Source: a virus
Direction: 5' to 3' (one strand)
Length of the DNA: 20,714 nt
Virus record (IMG/VR): IMGVR_UViG_3300011253_000731
Span: 1-20,714 of that record
The notes beneath the pieces were generated by a model. That model saw only the letters and a program-made list of their open reading frames with translations, had not been told where the DNA came from and did no database searches. The translations under genes and the position numbers were made by a program. Below, one piece after another: positions 8,071 to 13,902 of the stretch (position 1 is the first letter of the stretch; the number at the start of each line of letters is the position of its first letter).

Positions 8071-8236
8071 AAATGGAAGATACCTATGGAAAGTGTGGGC
8101 TAATTCTTTGGGTGTGAAGGCAAGAGCAGAGGATGATTCGTTTTCGGATCATGTGGCAATAGCCAGAACAATAATACTGCTCGTCTATGTGATAACAAAT
8201 GTTGTGATTGTGGCAGGTAACGTGAGGCATTGGTGA
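8063..8236 (+). CDS. Small single-span membrane protein, 57 residues
   Basis: The protein begins MSKNGRYLWKVWANSLGVKA, has an acidic EDDSFSDH patch, and then a hydrophobic span TIILLVYVITNVVIVAG near residues 35-51 ending in NVRHW. A basic N-terminal part and one transmembrane helix suggest an inner-membrane protein with the N-terminus inside. ATG 8063 overlaps the last eight bases of the dehydrogenase gene; a longer in-frame start at 8021 lies deep inside it and is unlikely. No specific role can be assigned. Confidence 0.75.
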   Translation: MSKNGRYLWKVWANSLGVKARAEDDSFSDHVAIARTIILLVYVITNVVIVAGNVRHW

Positions 8237-8240
8237 GAGT

Positions 8241-9194
8241 ATGAGTCTATTGAAGTTCATGGACATCGAGGATACTCATGCTGGTTATATTCCTCCGCAT
8301 GAGCGATTCGACAAATACGATGGTGACAAATGCTGGCAAGGACATCTACGAGAACTCCATTATGAACAAGACCTAAAAGACGCCAACCTGACACACGAAG
8401 AAGCACAGCAGCTACGCACGTCGGATTTTGAATTTGAATATATCCCAAAAGACGATAAATTGAAATGCAAACAGATCATCCGATTCATCGAGCGTCACGA
8501 ATGGCTAGGCAAGATGCCCACATGGTTGACGCATAGATTCGCATGGTATTTGAATATACCGGGGAAACCAAGAGTCTTGTCTGGTGTGATCGTTATGGCA
8601 ACACCGAATGCCTTTTCTAACCTGTTAGGCAAAGAGAACCGAGACAAAGAAAAGCTGATTGCAAGAGGAGCCTGCATTTCATTTGGTCCAAAGAACCTTG
8701 GATCGAACATCATCATGCAGGCAATCAAGTGGATGGTAAAGAACACAGAGTTTCGCTTCTTTACTGCCTATAGTGACCCTGATGCCAAGGAACTAGGGAC
8801 GATATACCAAGCCTGTTCATTCAGCTACTTAGGACAGACAAGTGGAACCAAGTATCAGTATTTCGTAGAGGGCAAAGGATGGAAGGGTGACAAGTCATTC
8901 ACTGAGCGTAGTGAGTATGTCCGTCATGCCAAGGATCTGGGCATCAAGTTCCTACCAGAGTGGAGAAAAAACGGCAAGGTCAACTGGCAAAATGTTCCGC
9001 CGGAAATTTCTTCCCAATTGCGACAAGCGGCAAAGGACAAGAAGGCATCATGCAAACGACGCCTCGCAAAACCCAAGCATAAGTACGTCTATATATTAGG
9101 CAGAGGAAAGAAAGAGACAAAGCGTCTCCGCAAACTATTTGTGATGAACAACCCGGATATACCAAAGGAGTATCCCAAGAACCGAGGTGAATGA
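8241..9194 (+). CDS. Mom-like DNA-modification protein (GNAT fold), candidate
   Basis: Phage Mu Mom belongs to a GNAT-fold family that turns adenine into a carbamoylmethyl derivative, protecting phage DNA from restriction. This 317-residue protein shows the pattern I associate with Mom-like phage proteins: GVIVMATPNAFSNLLG (112-130), RGACISFGPKNLGSNIIM (142-159) followed by an AIKWM helix, the signature AYSDPDAKELGTIYQACSF (176-194) with YLGQTSG, and a C-terminal basic segment KHKYVYILG (279-287) plus YPK (311-313). An N-terminal region of about 75 residues and a lysine-rich C-terminus could contact DNA. It is followed by a nuclease-like gene. Which chemical group it transfers cannot be read from sequence; a related GNAT acyltransferase is the alternative. 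Confidence 0.72.
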   Translation: MSLLKFMDIEDTHAGYIPPHERFDKYDGDKCWQGHLRELHYEQDLKDANLTHEEAQQLRTSDFEFEYIPKDDKLKCKQIIRFIERHEWLGKMPTWLTHRFAWYLNIPGKPRVLSGVIVMATPNAFSNLLGKENRDKEKLIARGACISFGPKNLGSNIIMQAIKWMVKNTEFRFFTAYSDPDAKELGTIYQACSFSYLGQTSGTKYQYFVEGKGWKGDKSFTERSEYVRHAKDLGIKFLPEWRKNGKVNWQNVPPEISSQLRQAAKDKKASCKRRLAKPKHKYVYILGRGKKETKRLRKLFVMNNPDIPKEYPKNRGE

Positions 9195-9196
9195 CC

Positions 9197-10123
9197 ATGC
9201 CCAAAACACCATCCAAGACATGCCACCAATGTAAAAAGACCTATGACAACGCGTACCTATATTTCTGGAAAGACGCAAGAATTTCAACGGGATATCAGGC
9301 AACATGCATTACATGTAAGACCGGAGGACAGAGAACGTCCAGAGTCCATATGCGTGATTCTAGTGTGGTCATCAAAACAAAACCCTCCCTGCCTAGCAAA
9401 AAGCCTAGCAATCGTTCTACACTTGAAGGTTTTTTCATTGCCCCTAAAAAGCAGAAGACTCCCAAAAAGAAGAAGAGTGTAAAGGACAATCACCAACAGC
9501 CAACCCTATTCGCTACGCCCCCCAAGAAGAAGAAGCAGCAAGAGAAGGGGATGAAAGAGTGTTCTTTTTGCAAAAAGGTGTTTCCAGAAACGACTAAGTA
9601 TTTTACTCCAAACCGCAAAAAAGGCAAACTTTCATTTGAGGGGATAAAACTTCATTCAACGTGTAGATCCTGTCGAAACGTTCAAAGTCAAATTCACAGA
9701 AAGAACAATCCCAACCTTCGCGTTTTCCAGACTAAGAGGCATAAAGCCAAGTACCACGGCATCGAATTCAATTTGGGTGAAAGGGGATCTTCAGGAGAAA
9801 AAGCATGGATAGCTAAAATGGAGAAGACCACGAGTTGTGTGGATTGCGGTCAGGAAATTAGTGCTTATGCACCAAAAGAAAGTAATGGAGCCCCAAGAAA
9901 GAATTCGATGTCATTTGACAAGATCAATCCAAATATAGGATATGTCGAGGGCAATACTCGCCTTGTGTGTTATGAATGCAACACACGAAAAAGCACTTCT
10001 CCTGTAGATGAATGGATGGGGCAACTAGAAGTGCGTATACGAAAAGGAATGATCCAAGAGATTGATCCAGATCTTGTTAGGTACATTGAAAGAGAAAACA
10101 GCTTAGAGAAGTATTTTGAATGA
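9197..10123 (+). CDS. Triple zinc-knuckle protein with HNH/endonuclease VII-like C-terminus
   Basis: The 308-residue product carries three paired CxxC sites: C9/C12 with C37/C40, C122/C125 with C156/C159, and C214/C217 with C258/C261. The last pair frames SFDKINPNIGYVEGNTRLVCYECN, the usual D-I-P---GY---N---VC--CN core of HNH and endonuclease VII-like nucleases, although the first catalytic histidine of the classic motif is not obvious. Between the first two zinc modules lies a lysine/proline-rich, probably disordered linker (residues about 55-120). ATG 9197 is chosen over ATG 9191 because GAGGTG at 9184-9189 is properly spaced for 9197 only. Likely a free-standing homing or DNA-processing nuclease. 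Confidence 0.8.
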   Translation: MPKTPSKTCHQCKKTYDNAYLYFWKDARISTGYQATCITCKTGGQRTSRVHMRDSSVVIKTKPSLPSKKPSNRSTLEGFFIAPKKQKTPKKKKSVKDNHQQPTLFATPPKKKKQQEKGMKECSFCKKVFPETTKYFTPNRKKGKLSFEGIKLHSTCRSCRNVQSQIHRKNNPNLRVFQTKRHKAKYHGIEFNLGERGSSGEKAWIAKMEKTTSCVDCGQEISAYAPKESNGAPRKNSMSFDKINPNIGYVEGNTRLVCYECNTRKSTSPVDEWMGQLEVRIRKGMIQEIDPDLVRYIERENSLEKYFE

Positions 10124-10141
10124 TAAGAGGTCAGAGAAGAG

Positions 10142-10459
10142 ATGTTGTATACCATAGTAGCAGTGATTGTAGGTGCCCTTTGTATCACCCGAGTAGAAGT
10201 TCTTGCAAGGACAAATGACACATTCCTTGATGCAATGTACGCAGGAATGCCCTTTATCCTCATAGGTCAATTCTGCATATACCAAGTGTTCAGTAGAGGA
10301 TCGTCTGTGATGATGGCATGGTTAGGATGGACATTGACTGTCTCTGCAATGCGCGTTATCAACTCCCAGTATATTTTACAAGAAGGACTTGACCTGAGAT
10401 GGATTGCTGCATCGGTACTACTGATGACCACTGCGGCTGTTTGTATGAAGCAGGCATAA
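10142..10459 (+). CDS. Four-helix small membrane protein, 105 residues
   Basis: Four hydrophobic segments are visible: YTIVAVIVGALCITRV (3-18), MPFILIGQFCIYQVF (36-50), SVMMAWLGWTLTVSAM (55-70) and WIAASVLLMTTAAVCM (87-102), joined by short loops. Size and topology would suit a holin or a superinfection or membrane-stress protein, but no motif decides this and no lysin gene is next to it, so the role stays open. GAGAAGAG precedes the ATG, a weak ribosome binding site. It lies between two nuclease genes. Confidence 0.72.
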   Translation: MLYTIVAVIVGALCITRVEVLARTNDTFLDAMYAGMPFILIGQFCIYQVFSRGSSVMMAWLGWTLTVSAMRVINSQYILQEGLDLRWIAASVLLMTTAAVCMKQA

Positions 10460-10477
10460 GGAAGGAGGAAGTTTGTT

Positions 10478-11515
10478 ATGTCGGTTGAAGTTGTTGTCAA
10501 GAACACCAATCTTTCCAAAAGAGCAAATCAGCGGAAGAAGAAGAAGAAGAAGAACAACAAAACCCCAAATGCTGCCCCCGGTACGAAGTTAGCCAAATCG
10601 CTGATGTCACCCGACTTGAGATTCATTGAAAGCGCAATCAAGCTCATACCCGAAGACAGAAAGTCCACCTTGGTTAAGATTCTGATGCGGAATATTAGTA
10701 ACGGCAGGAAGCCTAGTCTCAAGCAAGAGGTCAAAGAGTTCGTAGAGCAAGAAGAAGCCCAACACCAACTACCTTTGGATGATGCCGTATTTGCAGAGCA
10801 GTATAAGCGAATGCAGAAGCATAATCAAGAGAAATCAAAGAAGAAAGATGAACGGGAGAAGGCTCTAAGAGAACAAAAGCAACTAGAACTCAAGAATGAG
10901 AAGGATCGTAAGCGTAGAATTAGATACATGTATGATCCCCTAGAAGACCCTGACAACAGCATAATCCACACTCGTTATTTGGATGACACGAATCGACAAC
11001 AAACCAAAGTCCGTCTATCTGTACACAAGTGGTTAAGTGAAAAATTCTTCTCGCCTTCTGAGTGGTCTGCAAAAGTGAGCCTGTTGCCTGACGACCTAAA
11101 GGCATCTATAAAGAGCCCTTATCATTTCAAAAAGTTTGCTTCATGTGGAGTGTATCGCTTCTATAATGATGAAGGCATGAGCTATGTCGGCGAATCTCAG
11201 GACGTATGGAGTCGAATATCAAATCACCTTTCACCATCTGTGCTAGAATCCAGTAGAGGAAAACTTCAGCAGTATGTGAGAGAACATGGATGTGAGACGT
11301 TGAAGGTTGAGATTTTGGTGTATGGTAGTATGTTAGGCAAGTCATCTTATGTCAAATTCAGAAAGCACCTTGAAGCATTTTTGATCCACGAATACAACTC
11401 CATTGAAAATGGCTGGAACGTAAAGGTAGAGCATACATTAGAGGAGGATGGATTTGACATTGAAACAACTAGGAAGCTATGCGAATCTTGGGGAATACTG
11501 CCAGAAAAAGGTTAA
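10478..11515 (+). CDS. GIY-YIG nuclease with long charged N-terminal region
   Basis: The C-terminal domain shows the GIY-YIG signature as GVY (224-226) and YVG (236-238), a catalytic-type arginine in DVWSRISNHL (R246), the metal-binding glutamate in LEAFLIHEYN (E299), and the closing GWN (312-314). The first 220 residues are strongly charged: a run of lysines at 20-26 encoded by AAG repeats, a helical region, and a likely coiled coil at 105-148. The domain class includes homing endonucleases and repair or restriction nucleases; the unusual N-terminus fits a DNA-binding or tethering part. AAGGAGGAA lies nine bases before the ATG. It is the last gene before the first repeat-rich non-coding region. 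Confidence 0.87.
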   Translation: MSVEVVVKNTNLSKRANQRKKKKKKNNKTPNAAPGTKLAKSLMSPDLRFIESAIKLIPEDRKSTLVKILMRNISNGRKPSLKQEVKEFVEQEEAQHQLPLDDAVFAEQYKRMQKHNQEKSKKKDEREKALREQKQLELKNEKDRKRRIRYMYDPLEDPDNSIIHTRYLDDTNRQQTKVRLSVHKWLSEKFFSPSEWSAKVSLLPDDLKASIKSPYHFKKFASCGVYRFYNDEGMSYVGESQDVWSRISNHLSPSVLESSRGKLQQYVREHGCETLKVEILVYGSMLGKSSYVKFRKHLEAFLIHEYNSIENGWNVKVEHTLEEDGFDIETTRKLCESWGILPEKG

Positions 11516-11538
11516 AAAAAGCTATATTGACGGTCATA

Positions 11539-11579
11539 CCACTGTGTCCCTCTGAGAACCCACTGTATCCCACTGAGAT
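11539..11579 (+). repeat. Tandem imperfect 20-base repeat ending in CTGAGA
   Basis: CCACTGTGTCCCTCTGAGAA (11539-11558) is followed with a 21-base period by CCACTGTATCCCACTGAGAT (11560-11579); 17 of 20 positions match. Both copies end in CTGAGA, the core that recurs in the neighbouring repeats. Confidence 0.85.
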
Positions 11580-11640
11580 CTAGTCGTCTAAGCATACGAG
11601 CGAACGCGCCGCAATTTTTTTCCGAGATATTCCCCGCACA

Positions 11641-11683
11641 TCTCTGAGAAGCCTCTGAGTCGAGTCTCTGAGAAGCCTCTGAG
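11641..11683 (+). repeat. Perfect 19-base direct repeat TCTCTGAGAAGCCTCTGAG
   Basis: Two identical copies lie at 11641-11659 and 11665-11683, separated by CGAGT, a 24-base period or about two helical turns. Each copy holds two CTCTGAG cores. Directly after the second copy comes TGAGAGCCTCTAGAAAA (11680-11696), which matches 15 of 17 positions of 13808-13824. Confidence 0.92.
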
Positions 11684-11756
11684 AGCCTCTAGAAAAGAAA
11701 GTCGAATTCCTCAGCAAAATCAGCGGGTTACGGCGGAAGTATTTTCGTCGAACCCC

Positions 11757-11785
11757 TTGCGCCAGAGCAATATCTGATGTATAGT
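11757..11785 (+). promoter_or_regulatory. Probable sigma70-type promoter of the small-gene cassette
   Basis: TATAGT (11780-11785) matches five of six -10 bases. TTGCGC (11757-11762) is a poor -35 (three of six) at 17-base spacing. It lies 27 bases before the first small gene and 61 bases after the CTAGAAAA element. The weak -35 could mean that it depends on an activator bound to the upstream repeats. Confidence 0.5.
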
Positions 11786-11811
11786 TTAGGTGTTGATTGA
11801 GGGGGTTTCAA

Positions 11812-11910
11812 ATGTTTCTCGAAATTGTTCTTCCGTGGGTTCTTCTTTTTCTTGCTGCACCTGTTGCGGTTGTCGCGGCGGCTGTTACGCCGATGATCAT
11901 CGAGGGGTAA
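11812..11910 (+). CDS. 32-residue hydrophobic microprotein
   Basis: The frame from ATG 11812 to TAA 11908-11910 encodes MFLEIVLPWVLLFLAAPVAV, continuing with an alanine/valine stretch and ending MIIEG. Nearly the whole product is one hydrophobic segment, so a membrane-inserted peptide is likely. GAGGGGG about six bases upstream is a strong Shine-Dalgarno, and the next gene's ribosome binding site (GAGGGG) is encoded in its last codons. The family is unknown. Confidence 0.65.
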   Translation: MFLEIVLPWVLLFLAAPVAVVAAAVTPMIIEG

Positions 11911-11915
11911 CTAAC

Positions 11916-12140
11916 ATGTTAGTCAAGCTGATTGCAAAAACCAAAAAAGGAAAGCAACGTCTCAAGCTCCACGGCGAGCTTTGGGATGTCGAGAATATCG
12001 TCGAGAAGGCACTATTTGTCCGCGCAATTGATGGTCCCGGTCCTTTCCTTTTCATGCGACCTAACAGTGGTTCTGATGATTGTCGTTGGGTTTCGGAAGT
12101 CAATGACCCTGATTTTGATGTGATCGAGGAGATCGAATAA
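11916..12140 (+). CDS. Small phage protein, 74 residues
   Basis: The product begins MLVKLIAKTKKGKQRLKLHG, continues with WDVENIVE, GPGPFLFMRP and RWVSEVNDPDF, and ends in an acidic tail. A layout of KGK-R---HG-W...PGP...RWV...D-DF is one I have seen in small phage proteins of unknown function; this is recollection, not a search. GAGGGG at 11902-11907 lies eight bases before ATG 11916. A longer in-frame start at 11790 would overlap the upstream microprotein and produces an implausible cysteine/serine-rich extension. Confidence 0.82.
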   Translation: MLVKLIAKTKKGKQRLKLHGELWDVENIVEKALFVRAIDGPGPFLFMRPNSGSDDCRWVSEVNDPDFDVIEEIE

Positions 12141-12141
12141 C

Positions 12142-12246
12142 ATGACTGGTGAAATTCTGATTGTTCCTGCTCTGTTCCTGTGGGCATTTGTCTTTCGAGC
12201 AATCGCCGAGGACGTACTGATTCTCGCCAAGATCGAGGAGAACTAG
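12142..12246 (+). CDS. 34-residue membrane microprotein
   Basis: The sequence MTGEILIVPALFLWAFVFRA is followed by IAEDVLILAKIEEN, giving one hydrophobic segment and an acidic end. GAGGAG at 12126-12131 precedes the ATG by ten bases, and its own last codons (GAGGAG) provide the ribosome binding site of the next gene. Interlocking signals on both sides support it despite its size. Confidence 0.62.
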   Translation: MTGEILIVPALFLWAFVFRAIAEDVLILAKIEEN

Positions 12247-12247
12247 C

Positions 12248-12415
12248 ATGCAGTCAAGCGTAGTACGAGAGGGTATGCGAAAGCGACCTAACGCGAATCT
12301 CTCTGGTGCTGGTCCGGGTGGGTATCTTTGCCCATGCTGCGGACCTGCTCCTAAGCATCGTAAGAAGACTCGACGAGCAGAACGCCGACGAGCAAATCAG
12401 AAGGAATTCAATTAA
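12248..12415 (+). CDS. Small basic CPCC-motif protein, 55 residues
   Basis: The frame encodes an N-terminal MQSSVVREGMRKR, a glycine-rich turn, CPCCGP at 28-33 and a very basic tail KHRKKTRRAERRRANQ. The CPxC-GP-basic pattern suggests a minimal metal-binding or nucleic-acid-binding protein, but with only three closely spaced cysteines and one histidine a full zinc site is uncertain. GAGGAG at 12235-12240 is seven bases from the ATG. Confidence 0.7.
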   Translation: MQSSVVREGMRKRPNANLSGAGPGGYLCPCCGPAPKHRKKTRRAERRRANQKEFN

Positions 12416-12416
12416 C

Positions 12417-12737
12417 ATGCCAATTTGTGTCAAGCCTATCTCCAAGTACGAGATCGAAATCTCTTATGATCATGATGATCCAACACCGGAGGTCATTCCA
12501 GCCACCAACAAAGCAATTCGCGAGTGGGTCGAGAACATTGGTGGCGGGAATGAGATTGAACCCGGCTACTTTATGGAAACCGACTTTGCGGTTCTCTCTT
12601 GTGGGGGTCATGATGTTATAGGGAATCTCATTACGGCGGCTGTAAACGAATACAATCGCCCTCACACGGTTGCCTTCTGGCGGCATCATCATGGCGAAGA
12701 GGTAGCTGCTCGTCTAGAGAAGAAATATTTTAATTAA
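12417..12737 (+). CDS. Hypothetical protein, 106 residues
   Basis: The product is a soluble acidic protein with ISKYEIEISYDHDDPTPEV near the start, a REWVENIGGGNE segment, and WRHHHGEEVAARLEKKYFN at the end. ATG 12417 follows the previous stop by one base (TAACATG); a longer frame from 12306 runs inside the CPCC gene and is rejected. It is the last gene of the first cassette block and is followed by a palindrome and a terminator. I do not recognise it. Confidence 0.78.
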   Translation: MPICVKPISKYEIEISYDHDDPTPEVIPATNKAIREWVENIGGGNEIEPGYFMETDFAVLSCGGHDVIGNLITAAVNEYNRPHTVAFWRHHHGEEVAARLEKKYFN

Positions 12738-12783
12738 AGGATGTTCCGGCAATCTCCTTGGGGTGGCTCTCGAAGGCTGGAAG

Positions 12784-12803
12784 GTTGGTCTAATTAGACC
12801 AAC
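12784..12803. repeat. Perfect 20-base palindrome
   Basis: GTTGGTCTAATTAGACCAAC equals its own reverse complement. It lies 46 bases after the upstream stop codon and just before a terminator hairpin. A perfect 10-base half site without a loop is more typical of a dimeric DNA-binding protein site than of an RNA hairpin. Confidence 0.8.
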
Positions 12804-12805
12804 TA

Positions 12806-12850
12806 GGACCACCGACTCTCTGGTAGGGGGGTCGGGGTCTGTTTTTTTTT
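12806..12850 (+). terminator. Rho-independent terminator of cassette block 1
   Basis: GGACC-A-CCGAC pairs with GTCGG-GGTCT (one bulged A, one G-U), leaving a loop of about 14 bases, followed by a run of nine T at 12842-12850. It closes the block that began at 11812. Confidence 0.82.
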
Positions 12851-12878
12851 ATTTAACTCATATGAGGTCTTGACAAGT

Positions 12879-13139
12879 ATGTCTGACATGTATTGGGAAA
12901 TTCAATTTACTCCGGTTTCTCACGGGAAACTTCATTATAACGTAGGAGGGGAGATCGGGAATGTACAGGCAACTGTTCCGAAGATTTCATCACTTCTGCG
13001 AAAGCTCGTGCCAAGTGACCGTATGGTAAGCGGTTATTTCTTCGATCCCTCTGTGGATCTTGCTGATGACGTTAACGAGAACATCCGATTGCGTATTCGT
13101 AAGGCAATTGGTGTTCGTAATCATGAATGGGGGTATTAA
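12879..13139 (+). CDS. Hypothetical protein, 86 residues
   Basis: The product starts MSDMYWEIQFTPVSHGKLHY and ends with RLRIRKAIGVRNHEWGY; the middle holds PSDRMVSGYFFDP. A TTG at 12870 is also in frame, but GAGG at 12864-12867 is spaced for ATG 12879. No promoter is certain between the upstream terminator and this gene, although the 28 bases between them are AT-rich. Function unknown. Confidence 0.75.
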   Translation: MSDMYWEIQFTPVSHGKLHYNVGGEIGNVQATVPKISSLLRKLVPSDRMVSGYFFDPSVDLADDVNENIRLRIRKAIGVRNHEWGY

Positions 13140-13187
13140 GATGAACACTAGAGACGTTAAGGGGTATTCATATGAACAATAGAGATG
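13130..13187 (+). repeat. Tandem duplication of a gene-start region (period 31)
   Basis: GGGGTATT followed by ATGAACA-TAGAGA occurs at 13130-13156 and again at 13161-13187, with 23 of 27 positions alike. The first copy has an ATG that opens a frame of only 13 codons; the second copy starts the real gene at 13172. Confidence 0.85.
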
Positions 13188-13378
13188 GCGGTTCCGCAGA
13201 GATTGTCGTGAAGTCCATTGAACTCGCCGAGGAAATCGAGGATATTCAATTGACAATTGCGATTGGTGTGCATTCTAATGATGATGTTATGCTGAATCTT
13301 CTCATGAGTAGACTTGAAGAAGCAATCGAAGAACACCGCGTGTTAGTTCATGGGGTGTCAAGTGGTGCTGAGTTTTAA
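13172..13378 (+). CDS. Small acidic helical protein, 68 residues
   Basis: The protein is probably mostly helical, with IVVKSIELAEEIEDIQLTIA and LNLLMSRLEEAIEEHRVLV segments that could form a coiled coil or dimer. AAGGGG at 13159-13164 precedes ATG 13172. Its start region is duplicated just upstream (13130-13156). Family not recognised. Confidence 0.78.
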   Translation: MNNRDGGSAEIVVKSIELAEEIEDIQLTIAIGVHSNDDVMLNLLMSRLEEAIEEHRVLVHGVSSGAEF

Positions 13379-13409
13379 ACTCTGAGAAAATCTCTGTTAG
13401 GTGTTAGGG

Positions 13410-13440
13410 GGGGGGCCATTAGTCAGCAAGGTGGCCCCCC
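13410..13440 (+). terminator. GC-rich hairpin, possible terminator
   Basis: GGGGGGCCA (13410-13418) pairs perfectly with TGGCCCCCC (13432-13440) around a 13-base loop. The tail TATATTATTT is AT-rich but lacks a clean T run, so termination may be incomplete. It lies 31 bases after the previous stop codon. Confidence 0.55.
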
Positions 13441-13524
13441 TATATTATTTGAGGGGTTTAGCACCAGAGAATACATGTGTTGTCAAATCTTTTTCCAGAA
13501 TTTTTTTTCGCCAAAAGTCGCTGC

Positions 13525-13531
13525 CTAAATA
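13525..13531 (+). promoter_or_regulatory. CTAAATA late-promoter-like motif
   Basis: The same heptamer found at 380-386 and 16436-16442 occurs 38 bases before a small frame with a good ribosome binding site. The distance resembles the 16436 case. Confidence 0.35.
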
Positions 13532-13569
13532 TCTGAGTGAATCTCTAAGTAACCTCAGAGGAGCCTCAA

Positions 13570-13698
13570 ATGGAATCAGAAGAAACCCCGACAAAAAAGC
13601 AATTTCAACCACCCTCTATGATTGTCGAGAACCTTTCCTGTGAAATCTCTGCGTATCAATCAGAGGAAGACTCTTCTTTTGAAAGACCCCTTTTCTGA
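13570..13698 (+). CDS. Possible 42-residue small protein
   Basis: The frame begins MESEETPTKKQFQPPSMIVE and ends EEDSSFERPLF. Support comes from GAGGAG at 13558-13563, six bases before the ATG, and the CTAAATA motif upstream. The composition is hydrophilic and disordered-looking, with no recognisable domain. The surrounding sequence is repeat-rich, so the frame may be accidental. Confidence 0.4.
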   Translation: MESEETPTKKQFQPPSMIVENLSCEISAYQSEEDSSFERPLF

Positions 13699-13714
13699 GA
13701 ATATTCTACACATT

Positions 13715-13759
13715 CCCCCAAGTTACCCCCCAAGTGACCCCCCAAGTCACCCCAAGTTG
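13715..13759 (+). repeat. Four-copy tandem repeat of CCCCCAAGT(N)A
   Basis: Units begin at 13715, 13726, 13738 and 13750 (lengths 11, 12, 12 and 10) and each contains CCCCAAGT followed by TA, GA, CA or TG. The spacing is close to one helical turn, so the sites would line up on one DNA face. The fourth unit runs directly into CCTCTGAG. Confidence 0.88.
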
Positions 13760-13807
13760 CCTCTGAGATGCCTCATTTACCCAGTTTTTCTTTCCCTGAG
13801 AACGAAC

Positions 13808-13824
13808 TGAGGGCATCTAGAAAA
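13808..13824 (+). repeat. TGAGGGCATCTAGAAAA element shared with region A
   Basis: This 17-base element matches 11680-11696 at 15 positions. In both regions it follows the CTCTGAG repeats and precedes a sigma70-like promoter, 49 bases here and 60 bases in region A. Confidence 0.7.
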
Positions 13825-13873
13825 AATACTCTAAAACATCAATAGAATCAAGCACTTACAGAACGCCTCAGAG

Positions 13874-13902
13874 TTGACAAACGGGCAATTATTCTGTATC
13901 TT
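13874..13902 (+). promoter_or_regulatory. Sigma70-type promoter of cassette block 3
   Basis: TTGACA (13874-13879) is a perfect -35; TATCTT (13897-13902) matches four of six -10 bases at 17-base spacing. It reads into the gene at 13951. An A-rich tract at 13819-13850 could act as an upstream element. Confidence 0.65.

Larger units (their letters stand above)
11516..11811 (+). other. Repeat-rich non-coding region A
   Basis: No convincing gene, tRNA or terminator is present in these 296 bases. They hold two tandem direct-repeat pairs built around CTGAGA, a CTAGAAAA element shared with region B, and a sigma70-like promoter that reads into the small-gene cassette. T-rich ATTTTTTTCC at about 11613 has no clear hairpin before it. 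Confidence 0.75.

Noticed and set aside
10535-10556. AAG triplet repeat as a microsatellite of interest
   Set aside because: It encodes the lysine run of the GIY-YIG protein and needs no other explanation, though length variation is possible.
11516-11811. Possible tRNA or CRISPR array in region A
   Set aside because: No cloverleaf or CCA end can be drawn, and the repeats are too short and unevenly spaced for a CRISPR array.
12869-12892. TTGACA at 12869 as a promoter -35
   Set aside because: No acceptable -10 at 16-18 bases, and the sequence is already inside the start of the 86-residue gene.
13401-13643. 80-codon frame starting at GTG
   Set aside because: No Shine-Dalgarno, start lies in the GC-rich hairpin, composition looks random and it conflicts with the better-supported small frame at 13570.
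13622-13810. Proline-rich 62-codon frame
   Set aside because: Non-ATG start without ribosome site; the PPS repeats are a by-product of the CCCCAAGT tandem DNA repeat.
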